From: Rhodococcus sp. ABRD24
Lineage (GTDB): Bacteria > Actinomycetota > Actinomycetes > Mycobacteriales > Mycobacteriaceae
Reading direction: 5' to 3'
Assembly (NCBI RefSeq): GCF_004328705.1
Contig: NZ_CP035319.1
Coordinates: 1,860,001 to 1,924,000 of the forward strand
Length of the DNA: 64,000 nucleotides
Shown here: positions 39,412 to 48,151 of the stretch, one piece after another
How the letters are laid out: each line of letters starts with the position of its first letter
Position numbering within the stretch: the stretch's first letter is position 1
Made by a program: the position numbers and the translations under genes
The notes under the pieces: generated by a model
Seen by the model: the letters and a program-made list of their open reading frames with translations, nothing else
Databases searched by the model: none
Told to the model about the DNA's origin: nothing

Positions 39412-40176
39412 TTGACAACAGGAGCATCGCCGACCTCGGACCGTTTGCGACAGGTCCTTCTGGCCCCGATAGACGCGGGCGGGCGTACCCAGGTGATTTT
39501 CCAACGCCTTCAAACTGCGATCGCCCTGGATGTATTCAAAGACGGTGAACAACTACCACCTGAGATAGACCTTGCAGCGCAGCTCGGGGTCTCTCCCGTG
39601 ACCTTACGGGAAGCACTCAGCCTGTTGAGGGAGACAGGGCTGGTGGAGACCAAACGTGGCCGCTCGGGTGGAACCTTCGTCAGGCGAAAGGCATACAAGC
39701 CGTCCGTACACGGAAGACAGCAGCTTCTCCAGATGTCACCGGTCGAATTACGGGACCTGTCGGATTGGAAGACCAGCCTGGCCGAGGCTGCCACTTTCCT
39801 GGCGGCTGAGCGCTCGACCGACGATGAGGTCGATGATCTCGATCGCCGAGCCGAACAACTAGCCGCCGCCACCACTTCGGCTTCAGCGCGTCGAGCTGAG
39901 GGACGGATGTTCATCGCCATTGCGACTGCCTCACAGTCGGTACGCCTGACTCGCGCAGCAGTGGCAGTTCTCACCGAGCATGGACCACTTTTGTCGGTGG
40001 CGTTCGAATCCGACACTCTACGCAAAGAAGTCGCGACCGCCTATAGTGAAGTCTGCTCGGCTATACGTGACGGTGACCGCGAAACCGCCACCACTGCGGT
40101 GCGGGACGGTTCCACCAAAGTGGCTGTAGCACTTGCCGAGATTGCAGCAGAGCTACGTCGCCCAGCTCGTCGGTGA
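39412..40176 (+). CDS. GntR family regulator, FCD (FadR) subfamily
   Basis: 254 residues. The N-terminal GntR winged helix reads DVFKDGEQLPPEIDLAAQLG and VSPVTLREALSLLRETGLVE. The C-terminal helical FCD ligand-binding domain is present but divergent. The TTG start has GAAGGG 6 bases upstream. It is followed 13 bases later by a Cache-domain gene and is convergent with an amino-acid catabolic operon, making regulation of that operon by its substrate the simplest hypothesis. Confidence 0.88.
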   Translation: MTTGASPTSDRLRQVLLAPIDAGGRTQVIFQRLQTAIALDVFKDGEQLPPEIDLAAQLGVSPVTLREALSLLRETGLVETKRGRSGGTFVRRKAYKPSVHGRQQLLQMSPVELRDLSDWKTSLAEAATFLAAERSTDDEVDDLDRRAEQLAAATTSASARRAEGRMFIAIATASQSVRLTRAAVAVLTEHGPLLSVAFESDTLRKEVATAYSEVCSAIRDGDRETATTAVRDGSTKVAVALAEIAAELRRPARR

Positions 40177-40189
40177 AGGAGTAATCGTG

Positions 40190-40879
40190 ATGCCAGTCGA
40201 CCGAGTCGAGGATCTGGCGGCCAGGGTCGCCGAGCGCATCGACGGCATCGCGAGTTCGTTGTCATCGCTGGCACAAGCCATTTCGGCGTCATCGGAAATC
40301 GACCTCGAACGAATACGAAGTATGACGCGAAACCTCTTGGACTTGCCGAACATGGAACTGGCGATAGGCGTCGGTTTCGCAGTGGACTACACCATCGACG
40401 GCAGATCACCCGCGATGGTGTGGTGGCGACGCAAGGATGGTTCTGTGATTGCGCGTACTCACGGCAGCGACCCCGACACCGACAGCTTCTATGACTACGC
40501 ATCGCTGCGCTGGTTCGCGGCGGCGAAGCAGTCGAAACAAACGACCGTTTCCGGTCCCTTCATCGACAGTTGGGGTACCGATGACTACACGGTCACAGTC
40601 TCGTATCCGGTCCTGACCGATGACGATTGTGCGGGTGTGCTGGCCGCTGATGTCGACCTCCCCCAGATAGTGGAGGCCTGGACCGAAGCGGTCGGGGAGT
40701 CCGAGAGAGAAATGGCCTTGGTCAACGAGAACGATCGGGTGGTGGCCTCTACTGTGCCCACCCTGAGCACCGGCTTGTTGATACGGCCGAGGAACGTCAG
40801 CGACAGCATATTCGAAGTCGAACAACGTTGTGCAGTATCGAAATTCGGATGGTCCATCGTTGTATTGCAGCGCCGGTAG
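40190..40879 (+). CDS. Soluble Cache-domain (PDC-like) sensor protein
   Basis: 229 residues. Apart from an N-terminal helix, the protein is one PDC/Cache-like ligand-binding domain: AVDYTIDGRSPAMVWW, FYDYASLRWFAAAKQSKQTT, VSGPFIDSWGTDDYTVTVSY and PVLTDDDCAGVLAADVDLPQ. It has no signal peptide or membrane segment, whereas Cache domains are normally extracytoplasmic parts of receptors. The ATG at 40190 has AGGAG 8 bases upstream. Co-transcribed with the GntR gene, it may bind a small molecule such as the amino compound degraded by the neighbouring operon. Confidence 0.75.
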   Translation: MPVDRVEDLAARVAERIDGIASSLSSLAQAISASSEIDLERIRSMTRNLLDLPNMELAIGVGFAVDYTIDGRSPAMVWWRRKDGSVIARTHGSDPDTDSFYDYASLRWFAAAKQSKQTTVSGPFIDSWGTDDYTVTVSYPVLTDDDCAGVLAADVDLPQIVEAWTEAVGESEREMALVNENDRVVASTVPTLSTGLLIRPRNVSDSIFEVEQRCAVSKFGWSIVVLQRR

Positions 40880-40926
40880 CGCTGTTCGTCACCTGGATGA
40901 AGGCGGACGCTGAAACTCCACTACAT

Positions 40927-40994
40927 CGTCAGTCGGTGGGGTCATGGCCTGCGCCGAACCACAACGTTCCGACCGTGACCCCACCGGACTGACG
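40927..40994. terminator. Inverted repeat between convergent genes, probable bidirectional terminator
   Basis: Left arm CGTCAGTCGGTGGGGTCA (40927-40944) pairs with right arm TGACCCCACCGGACTGACG (40976-40994), 18 base pairs with one bulged base and a 31-base loop. It lies in the 125-bp gap between the stops of the Cache gene and the dehydrogenase gene. There is no clear U-tract, as is usual in actinobacteria. Confidence 0.65.
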
Positions 40995-41004
40995 GCGTGC
41001 GCTG

Positions 41005-42282
41005 CTACGGGTAGAGACCGCGCAGCTTGTGGGCCTCGGCAACCGTGTGTACCGCCAGGGACGTCGCTGCCGTACGCAGCGTCAGACCGCGTGTTCGGGC
41101 ATGCATGTGAACGCGATTCCAGGCGGCGTACATACGCGCCTTGAGACGATCATCGACTTCTTGCAGGGTCCACCAATACGACTGATTGGCTTGTACCCAT
41201 TCGAAGTAGGAGACGATCACGCCTCCTGCATTGGCCAGAATGTCGGGCACGACGATCGTGCCGTTGTCTGCGAGAATGCTGTCGGCTTCGGTGGTTGTGG
41301 GGCCGTTGGCGCCTTCGACGATCAACTTGGCCTTGACCTGCCCTGCGTTCATCCCGTTGATGACGCCCTCGACCGCGGCCGGCACGAGAAGATCGACCGC
41401 GAGGAGCAGCAGATCGTCCTTGCACTCGATGGCGTCCGTTCCGCTGAAACCGACTACGGTGCCGGTCCGTTCGACGTGCTCTTCGAGTGCCTCGATATGC
41501 AGCCCGCCTCCGCAGAAGATCGCACCGTACAGATCGCTCACCGCAACGACTTTGACCCCTGCATCCCACAGGAAGCGAGCCGCACCCCTCCCGACCTTGC
41601 CGAAGCCCTGAACTGCCGCCGTGGCGTGATCCGTTGTGATCTGCAGCGTTTCGAGCGCGCACAGAGCGATATGAACGACACCGCGGGAGGTGGCATCCGC
41701 CCGCCCTACCGAGCCCCCCAGAGCAATGGGCTTACCGGTGACGACACCGAGAGTGGTCCGGCCTTGGCTCACCGAATAGGTGTCCATCATCCACGCCATG
41801 GTCTTTTCGTCTGTGCCGATATCGGGCGCGGGTATGTCCGTATCGGGTCCCAGGACATGCGACAACTCGCTGGTGTATCGGCGAGTAACTCGCTCGAGTT
41901 CGGGTGTGGAGTAGTTGCGGGGATCTATTCTGACCCCGCCTTTGGCCCCGCCGTAGGGGACATCCAGTAGGGCGCACTTCCAGGTCATCCACATCGCCAG
42001 GGCGCGGACCTCGTCGAGAGTGACATCGGGGCTGTACCGAAGGCCTCCCTTGCCGGGTCCGCGCGAGAGGTTGTGTTGAACTCGAAAGCCACGGAGTATT
42101 TCGATCGAGCCGTCGTCGCGTCGGAGCGGAACGCTGACCGCGACCTCCCTACGTGGCAGGGCGAGCATCTCGAAGATGCTGTCGTCGTAGCCAAGTTCGT
42201 CGATTGCAGATCTCAGTTGTGTGTGCGCGTCGGCGAGCGGGTCGGCGGACACGGGCAGAATGTGAGTTTGAAGCGTGGTCAC
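41005..42282 (-). CDS. Glu/Leu/Phe/Val dehydrogenase
   Basis: 425 residues. The catalytic region has GGLRYSPDVTLDEVRALAMW, CALLDVPYGGAKGGVRIDP with the active-site Lys, and PAPDIGTDEKTMAWMMDTYS. The NAD(P)-binding domain has AAVQGFGKVGRGAARFL. It would interconvert an amino acid (most likely glutamate) and its 2-oxo acid, releasing or fixing ammonia. I chose the GTG at 42282 with GGAG 5 bases upstream. It is the last gene of the minus-strand catabolic locus, separated from the aminotransferase by a hairpin, and could recycle the glutamate formed by transamination. Confidence 0.9.
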   Translation of the reverse strand: MTTLQTHILPVSADPLADAHTQLRSAIDELGYDDSIFEMLALPRREVAVSVPLRRDDGSIEILRGFRVQHNLSRGPGKGGLRYSPDVTLDEVRALAMWMTWKCALLDVPYGGAKGGVRIDPRNYSTPELERVTRRYTSELSHVLGPDTDIPAPDIGTDEKTMAWMMDTYSVSQGRTTLGVVTGKPIALGGSVGRADATSRGVVHIALCALETLQITTDHATAAVQGFGKVGRGAARFLWDAGVKVVAVSDLYGAIFCGGGLHIEALEEHVERTGTVVGFSGTDAIECKDDLLLLAVDLLVPAAVEGVINGMNAGQVKAKLIVEGANGPTTTEADSILADNGTIVVPDILANAGGVIVSYFEWVQANQSYWWTLQEVDDRLKARMYAAWNRVHMHARTRGLTLRTAATSLAVHTVAEAHKLRGLYP

Positions 42283-42359
42283 CTGGACTCCAGATGGTGG
42301 TGGATGTAGCCGAGTCGGGGGCATCGGTCGTAGCGCTGGATCGTCGGCGAATTGACAGC

Positions 42360-42404
42360 AATGTGGGGCGCTCCCAGCCGTCGTAGCCGGGTGCGCCCCA
42401 CATT
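42360..42404 (-). terminator. Stem-loop after the aminotransferase gene
   Basis: A perfect 12-base-pair stem, AATGTGGGGCGC (42360-42371) with GCGCCCCACATT (42393-42404), begins 5 bases after the aminotransferase stop on the minus strand. It precedes the dehydrogenase gene by about 78 bases. It may terminate or attenuate transcription between the two genes, or stabilise the upstream message. Confidence 0.6.
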
Positions 42405-42408
42405 TTCG

Positions 42409-43581
42409 TCACACGCGGGTATCGAGGGCCGAGTGCGCTCTCAATACCGCGTGGCGGATCGATTCGATCTGTTCGTCGTTCATGGCAGTGGACAGGGACA
42501 GCAGTCCGTTCGTGCCGACCAGCACTCCATGTCGGTAGAGCTCCCACCACAGTGCGGTGGTGTCTTCGACGACGAGGCGGAGCAAGGATCCGCTGCCGTT
42601 CACGGTGAGTCCGGCAGCAGACAACTCAATTCGAAGTTGATCACCTGCGGAGTTGAGGTCTTCGATGCGCTCGGTGTCGAACAGACGCAGAGCTGTCGCT
42701 CCTGCTGCCATGGTGACGGGATTGGCACTGAACGTTCCTCCCCATGCAACAGTGCCGTTGGCCAAGGGGCTGAAGCTCGATAGAACGTCGGGACTTCCCC
42801 CGATCGCACCGATGGGGTAGCCGCCGCCGATGATCTTGCCGAGCGATACCAAATCTGGTGTGATTCCGTACCTTTGGTGCAGACCACCGAACCCGAGTCG
42901 GAAAGTGATGATCTCATCGACTGCCAGCAGGGCGCCATGTGCTGTCGACAAGGTGCGGAGCGTGTCGACGAATTCCTGCGTGGAAGGTACCAAGCCTGCC
43001 CGGTTGGGCATCAAGTCGATCAGAACGGCAGCGACGCGATCGCCGTGCTCGCGCATCGCGGTTTCGAATGCTGTGACGTCGTTGGGCGGGAGAACGATGA
43101 ACGAGTCGGCGACAGCGGCGGGAACCCCGGACGCGCCTTGGCTGACCACACCGTCGTACGTACCGTGATAGCTACCGGAAAACCTGATGATGAGGTCGCG
43201 GCCGGTGTGTGCACGTGCTGCACGCACCAGCATCATGACCGCTTCGGTGCCAGAGTTACAGAAGCGCCACTGGGGGACGCCAGTACGGTGCCGCAGCAGT
43301 TCGGCCATGTCGACTTCGTAGTGCGTCGGCAGTCCGAATGCAGTTCCGCTCGATGCCGCGGTGGCAGCGGCTTCGAGAATTTCAGGGTGAGCGTGGCCGT
43401 GGATGAGGGCGGTGTAGTTGTTGTTGCAGTCGATGACCTCGTGACCGGTCGAGTCGACCACCACGGCTCCCGATCCGCGGACAGCGTACGGAGGATGTGG
43501 TGCAACGAAAACGGTTGAGCGGGTATTGCCTCCGGGGAGAACTTCCACGGCTCTCGTGTAGAGCGGATCGACAGTGGTCAT
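42409..43581 (-). CDS. Class III aminotransferase (glutamate-1-semialdehyde-aminomutase-like)
   Basis: 390 residues, PLP-dependent. It shows LPGGNTRSTVFVAPHPPY, FCNSGTEAVMMLVRAARAHT, FSGSYHGTYDG, LLAVDEIITFR and the PLP lysine in VSLGKIIGGGYPIGAIGG. GSA-like family members include true aminomutases and beta-amino-acid transaminases. Catabolic context argues for transamination rather than haem synthesis. I chose the ATG at 43581, which overlaps the permease stop as ATGA; the open frame upstream to 43791 belongs to the permease region. Confidence 0.85.
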   Translation of the reverse strand: MTTVDPLYTRAVEVLPGGNTRSTVFVAPHPPYAVRGSGAVVVDSTGHEVIDCNNNYTALIHGHAHPEILEAAATAASSGTAFGLPTHYEVDMAELLRHRTGVPQWRFCNSGTEAVMMLVRAARAHTGRDLIIRFSGSYHGTYDGVVSQGASGVPAAVADSFIVLPPNDVTAFETAMREHGDRVAAVLIDLMPNRAGLVPSTQEFVDTLRTLSTAHGALLAVDEIITFRLGFGGLHQRYGITPDLVSLGKIIGGGYPIGAIGGSPDVLSSFSPLANGTVAWGGTFSANPVTMAAGATALRLFDTERIEDLNSAGDQLRIELSAAGLTVNGSGSLLRLVVEDTTALWWELYRHGVLVGTNGLLSLSTAMNDEQIESIRHAVLRAHSALDTRV

Positions 43582-45005
43582 CGAACTTCTTCTTCCTCGG
43601 GATGGGTAGTGCTGTCGGACTTGCTCTGCCGGTGATCCGTAGTGCGTCGGGCGAGGTACACGACGAACAGAGCCGCAGTTGCGACCAAGGTGGCGACCAG
43701 CTGTGGACGTAGTGCCGCGTCGAGCCCCATCGCTACGAGGATGGCGAGAATGGCCACGATCGTGAAGATCGTCAGACCGGGAAACAGCCACATTTTCAGG
43801 GGAAGAGCGTCTTGCTCTTCCTTGGTGTAGCCGAGGCGCAGTCTGAGTTGGGCCGCGGCAACCAGCCCGTAGACCAACAGCATCACCGCGCCGGAGGCGT
43901 TGACCAGGAAGAGGAAGACTCCGTTAGGGGAAACGACGGACAGTCCGACTGCGGCGTAGGCGACGAGGCCACTGGCGATGATCGCGCGTCGTGGTACACC
44001 CTTGGACGTTGTCACGCACATTGCATGTGGTGCGTCATGCTTCTCGGCGAGGCGGAACACAACACGCGAACACACGAAGATTCCAGAGTTCATGCAGCTG
44101 AGAACGGCCACGGCAACCACGATCGTCAGTATGTCGGCGGCGCCGGGGATGTTCATGACGTCCATCGCGGCAACGAACGGGGATTCACCCGGGACGATGG
44201 AGCGCCATGGAACGATGCAGACGATGACAGACATCGACAGGACGTAGAACAGCATCACACGCACGATCACCGATTTGGTCATCGCTGCAACACTTTTGGC
44301 GGGTTCGTCGGACTCGGCAGCGGCAATGGTGGCGATCTCTGCACCGCAGATCGCGAAAATGACGGTGGGGATGCCTGCGACGATGGCAGCGATACCGAAA
44401 GGTGCGAATCCGCCATCACCCATGAGGTTGGTTCCGATGGAGAGGTCGTGGCGTCCCCATCCGAACATGTACGAGGCTCCGAGTGCTATGAAAGCGATGA
44501 TTGCGGCGACTTTGATGGAGGCGAACCAGAATTCGGCCTCCCCGTAGGACTTGACGCTGAAGCAGTTGATTCCGACCATGATGACCGTCAGGGCCAGAGC
44601 GATCACCCACATGGGACCGGGGATCCAGCGCTGGAGAATCGCGGCGCCGGCAATGGCTTCGATGGCGACGACGATGAGCCAGAAGTAGGCGTAGAGCCAC
44701 CCGGAGACGAATCCGCCGAGGTCGCCGAGGCCGATGCGAACGAAGTCGGTGAACGATCCGACGCCGGGATGGCTCACCGCGAGTTCGCCGATCATGCGCA
44801 TCACCAGAAGTACCAGCAGTCCTGCCAGTGCGTAGGTCACCGGCGTGGCGGGACCGATAGTGCTGATTGCGGCACTACTGCCGACGAACAATCCTGCCCC
44901 GATGATTCCACCGAGCGAGATCATCGTGACGTGGCGTTGTTTCAGGCCGGTGCCGAGTTTACGGTTGGCCGCAGCTTCGGGTGGTGTCGTGGCGTGGTCG
45001 ATCAT
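43578..45005 (-). CDS. APC-superfamily amino acid permease (GabP-like)
   Basis: 475 residues with twelve hydrophobic segments. The N-terminal LGTGLKQRHVTMISLGGIIGAGLFVGSS is the amino-acid-permease signature. The Glu-containing ICGAEIATIAAAESDEPAKS in segment 6 is also typical. It imports an amino acid or amine together with protons. The ATG at 45005 overlaps the aldehyde dehydrogenase stop (ATGA), and the 3' end overlaps the aminotransferase start, so the three are tightly coupled. Substrate is probably the compound degraded by the operon. Confidence 0.9.
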   Translation of the reverse strand: MIDHATTPPEAAANRKLGTGLKQRHVTMISLGGIIGAGLFVGSSAAISTIGPATPVTYALAGLLVLLVMRMIGELAVSHPGVGSFTDFVRIGLGDLGGFVSGWLYAYFWLIVVAIEAIAGAAILQRWIPGPMWVIALALTVIMVGINCFSVKSYGEAEFWFASIKVAAIIAFIALGASYMFGWGRHDLSIGTNLMGDGGFAPFGIAAIVAGIPTVIFAICGAEIATIAAAESDEPAKSVAAMTKSVIVRVMLFYVLSMSVIVCIVPWRSIVPGESPFVAAMDVMNIPGAADILTIVVAVAVLSCMNSGIFVCSRVVFRLAEKHDAPHAMCVTTSKGVPRRAIIASGLVAYAAVGLSVVSPNGVFLFLVNASGAVMLLVYGLVAAAQLRLRLGYTKEEQDALPLKMWLFPGLTIFTIVAILAILVAMGLDAALRPQLVATLVATAALFVVYLARRTTDHRQSKSDSTTHPEEEEVR

Positions 45006-46561
45006 CGGGTCGTCTCCTGATTCGACGATGAGATTGCGAGGGTGCGGCTCTGCTCGCGGACAAAGCCCTGCAGGTACCAAGGACCGAGTCCGCCCTTGCC
45101 GCTCGAGCCGCTGGCCTTCCAGCCGCAGAAGGACTGAACTCCCGGCCATGCGCCGGTGGTGGCGCCTTCGCGGCGGTTGACATAGACGACACCGGCTTCG
45201 ATCTCGTCGAGGAACTGCTCGGATTCGACGGCAGATGCTGTGAAGATTCCGGCGGAGAGGCCGTAGTCGACGGCGTTGGCTTCGTTGATCGCGTCGTCGA
45301 TGCCTTCGACGGCCGTGACGGTGATGACCGGTGCAAACAACTCGTTCCTGGTGAGGCGATGGCCGCGCGGCAAGTGTGCAATGAGAGTCGGTGCCACGAA
45401 GTAGCCGGGAAGATCCGTTCGCCGACCGCCGGTGACGATCGTTCCCTCGGCTGCGGCCTGATCCAGAGCAGCATCCACTTGGGCGGCAATGTGTTCATCT
45501 GCCACGGGGCCGATGAACATGTCCGAGACGGATGGATCTGCGACGACAAGCTGCTCCATGCGGGTAGTCAGCTTGCTGACCAGAGTATCGTGAATTGAGG
45601 CGTCGGCGATGACGCGGCGCGTGGCGCTGCACTTCTGGCCGGAGAATCCGAAAGCAGACCTGACGATACCTTCTACGGCATCGTCGAGATCAGCGCTGGC
45701 CATGACGATTGCTGGGTTCTGTCCGCCCATTTCGGCGAGTACGGGTTTGGCGAAGCTACCTCGGCCGAGAGTCCGTACGAGTTCCCACCCGACCTGCGCA
45801 GATCCGGTGAAAGCCAAGCCATCGATGTCGGATTCGGACAGAATCCGACCGACCTCTCCCCCGCCGTGAACAAGGTTCAGCACACCAGCGGGGAGAGCGG
45901 TGGCGAGTAGCTCGACAGCCAGCGCCGTAGAACGCGGGGTCTTGTCTGACGGCTTGATCACCACCGTGTTGCCGGTCACCAAGGCTGCGGTGGCCATGTT
46001 GACGGCAAGCGCCACCGGGAAATTGAAGGGTGCCAGGACGCCGAAGACGCCGTAGGGGCGCAGCACATCGGTATTGGACTCCGTCGGCTTCGATTGCAGC
46101 GGAGTGACGAAACCGTTGTTCGTCTCCATCTGCGCGCAATAGTGCTCGATGAGATCGATCGATTCCTGTGCTTCGGCCAGAGCCTCGATACGACTCTTGC
46201 CGGTTTCCGCGGAAATGGTTGCCGCGATGCGTACCGCATGTTCAGCAAACAACGGTTTGGCCGCACGAAGCCGTTCGCCCCTGCTCACGTAGTCGGCGCG
46301 CCAGCTCTTCGCCGCTGCGCGAGCGGCCTGAACCGCGGCGGCGACGAGTTCCTGGGATGCCGTGTGTGCGCGGGCCACAACACGATCGGGGCCGGCCGGG
46401 TCACGTCGTTCGAAAACCTCACCGACAGCGTGTGCTTGTCCGTCCACGATGTGCGCGAGCGGTTCCGGGATCTCGGATCGCGCCTGGAGAAGAGCGTTGT
46501 CGAACAGCGAGTCGAGATCTGCCCCGAGAGAGGTGCTTCCGTAATTGAGAGTGACTGACAT
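45002..46561 (-). CDS. NAD(P)-dependent aldehyde dehydrogenase, possibly semialdehyde type
   Basis: 519 residues. ALDH motifs: PFNFPVALAVNMATAALVTGN, GLAFTGSAQVGWEL, the general base Glu in LAEMGGQNPAIVMA, and the nucleophile Cys in FGFSGQKCSATRRV. The GQKCSA form and the overall sequence resemble pyrroline-5-carboxylate/aminoadipate-semialdehyde dehydrogenases more than betaine-aldehyde types. It should oxidise the aldehyde produced by the upstream DAO-family oxidase. GAAAGG lies 6 bases before the ATG. The gene starts 10 bases after the oxidase stop. Confidence 0.88.
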   Translation of the reverse strand: MSVTLNYGSTSLGADLDSLFDNALLQARSEIPEPLAHIVDGQAHAVGEVFERRDPAGPDRVVARAHTASQELVAAAVQAARAAAKSWRADYVSRGERLRAAKPLFAEHAVRIAATISAETGKSRIEALAEAQESIDLIEHYCAQMETNNGFVTPLQSKPTESNTDVLRPYGVFGVLAPFNFPVALAVNMATAALVTGNTVVIKPSDKTPRSTALAVELLATALPAGVLNLVHGGGEVGRILSESDIDGLAFTGSAQVGWELVRTLGRGSFAKPVLAEMGGQNPAIVMASADLDDAVEGIVRSAFGFSGQKCSATRRVIADASIHDTLVSKLTTRMEQLVVADPSVSDMFIGPVADEHIAAQVDAALDQAAAEGTIVTGGRRTDLPGYFVAPTLIAHLPRGHRLTRNELFAPVITVTAVEGIDDAINEANAVDYGLSAGIFTASAVESEQFLDEIEAGVVYVNRREGATTGAWPGVQSFCGWKASGSSGKGGLGPWYLQGFVREQSRTLAISSSNQETTR

Positions 46562-46571
46562 CAGTGGCCTT

Positions 46572-47744
46572 TCAGAGTGCTGTTACAAGATCGGTGACGT
46601 GCGAGAACCGGGAGGGGGACCAGTTCACTGCGTCGGAGAAAGCAGTTGGACATTGAAGAATCGACTCGGCGGCCAGTCGGCCCACGGCGGGTGCGAGCTG
46701 AATGCCCGATCCGCCCGCACCGAGAGCGCAAACGACGCTGGGGGCGTCCGGATGTGCACCGACGATCGGTCTGTGGTCGGGGCTCATGGGGTAGATGCCC
46801 TGCCAACTACCGCTGATGCCAACATCTTCGGGGAGTCGCAGGCGCTCGTCCATCAGTTCCGAGAGACGCTCGAGGAAGTGGTGGGAGACCTTGCCCAGCG
46901 GAATGTCCGGGGAAACCGGTTCGTGAATGTCTTCGTCGGTGTGTAGCCCGGCAATGAGCTGGTCGGGACGTTCCGACCTGAAATAGATTCCGTCTGTGCC
47001 CGAGTTGGGCACATAGTCCATCACGAACGGAAGCAGGGTATCGGCGTCGCGGCCGAGGTCGATCGTGACCGCACCGTGCAACTGTGGATTCAGTGGAACG
47101 GGAGCGCCCAGTAGGTCACCGACGACACCAGCCCACGGACCGGCCGCATTGACGACGACGTCGGCCCGGAACGTGCCACGGGTGGTGTCGAGCTGCCATT
47201 GACCGGATCCCTTGGTCGCCGACAAGAGTTCGGCGTTGTTGACAACGAGTCCTCCCTTCGCGGAGATCAGACCCGCTGCAAGCGTGCAGAATTCGTATCC
47301 ATCGATGTAGCCGTCGGTGGATCCGAACAGGCCTCCGAGTCGATCGGTCATGACGATCCGAGGCCATCGGCGGGTGATCTCGTCCGCTGTGAGCACGAAT
47401 GAGTCATCGACCCCGTAATCGGCCTGCGCGGTGACGCTCGCTTCGAAGTCGCGGATATCCGAATCCGATGCTGCGAGACGCAAATAGCCACCGTGGACGA
47501 AGCCGAGGCCGTGGTCGGTGGACATCCTGTCGAAGAATCGCCGGCCATACACCCGCGTTTCGATATCGCCGACATCGAAGTACTGCGTTTCGACCATCCC
47601 CACAGACAGACCCGAAGAGCCTTCGCCGGGATGGCGGCGTTCGAGAACCGTGACGTTCGTCAGCCCTGCATCGACCAGTTCCAGCGCGGTCGACAGTCCC
47701 GATACTCCGGCACCGACGATGATCACGGCGGGGGTATTGGCCAT
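46572..47744 (-). CDS. FAD-dependent oxidoreductase, DAO family
   Basis: 390 residues. An FAD-binding VIIVGAGVSGLSTALELVDA (residues 7-26) is followed by the DAO-family core (VVVNAAGPWAGVVGDLLG; IYPMSPDHRPIVGAHPD; CALGAGGSGIQLAPAVGR). Family members oxidise secondary amines or amino acids (sarcosine, D-amino acids, proline, pipecolate), producing an imine or aldehyde and reduced flavin. The leading position in an operon with an aldehyde dehydrogenase suggests oxidation of a cyclic or N-alkyl amino compound. GGAGG lies ahead of the ATG. Confidence 0.87.
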   Translation of the reverse strand: MANTPAVIIVGAGVSGLSTALELVDAGLTNVTVLERRHPGEGSSGLSVGMVETQYFDVGDIETRVYGRRFFDRMSTDHGLGFVHGGYLRLAASDSDIRDFEASVTAQADYGVDDSFVLTADEITRRWPRIVMTDRLGGLFGSTDGYIDGYEFCTLAAGLISAKGGLVVNNAELLSATKGSGQWQLDTTRGTFRADVVVNAAGPWAGVVGDLLGAPVPLNPQLHGAVTIDLGRDADTLLPFVMDYVPNSGTDGIYFRSERPDQLIAGLHTDEDIHEPVSPDIPLGKVSHHFLERLSELMDERLRLPEDVGISGSWQGIYPMSPDHRPIVGAHPDAPSVVCALGAGGSGIQLAPAVGRLAAESILQCPTAFSDAVNWSPSRFSHVTDLVTAL

Positions 47745-47874
47745 CTCGCCCTCCTACATTTCGTCTTGTGTCACCGCGCTGGAACGCGCGGACAGAAACT
47801 TGCTCGGCAACGGCTGGCATCCGAAGTGGGCTGCAGTCCGGAACAGCTGGAAGTGTGATCCAAGCGACACCGAA

Positions 47875-47903
47875 AACATACAGATGTGTTGTTTTAGAGT
47901 CAA
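47875..47903 (-). promoter_or_regulatory. Sigma-A-like promoter of the amino-compound catabolic operon
   Basis: On the minus strand TTGACT (47898-47903) and TATGTT (47875-47880) are separated by exactly 17 bases, about 130 bases upstream of the DAO gene start. The local DNA is AT-richer than its surroundings. Confidence 0.55.
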
Positions 47904-47923
47904 GGGATGTCGCACGCACTCGC

Positions 47924-47939
47924 CGGGGAGGCCTCCCCG
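47924..47939. promoter_or_regulatory. 16-bp perfect palindrome upstream of the catabolic promoter
   Basis: CGGGGAGGCCTCCCCG is a perfect palindrome 20 bases upstream of the predicted -35 element. It could be an activator site or simply a GC-rich hairpin. It does not match the usual FadR-type GntR operator (TGGTnnnACCA). Confidence 0.4.
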
Positions 47940-48151
47940 CGCACACTTCGGCCGCCGCGCTGCCAACGCTCCGGGGTTGGTCGTCGACGCCATTGACGTC
48001 CGCGTTAACCAATGTGGTTCCTGACGTCGGCCGGGCCCTTACGTCCCCGAGGAGGAATGCCGCTCAACGCGCCGCACAGCTACCCTTCTCGGAGGCACTC
48101 GCCCAGGGCCGGCACGTTCGTTGGCCGCCGGGGCGCATCGAGGAGGCAGAT

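Noticed and set aside
43812..45020. A 402-codon plus-strand frame opposite the amino acid permease
   Set aside because: Its Asp/Glu/His-rich translation is the antisense image of a membrane protein; the minus frame is a clear APC permease.
47768..48151. Extension of the SRPBCC frame by 128 codons upstream
   Set aside because: The extension crosses the promoter of the divergent operon and lacks homology; AGGAGG before 48152 defines the start.
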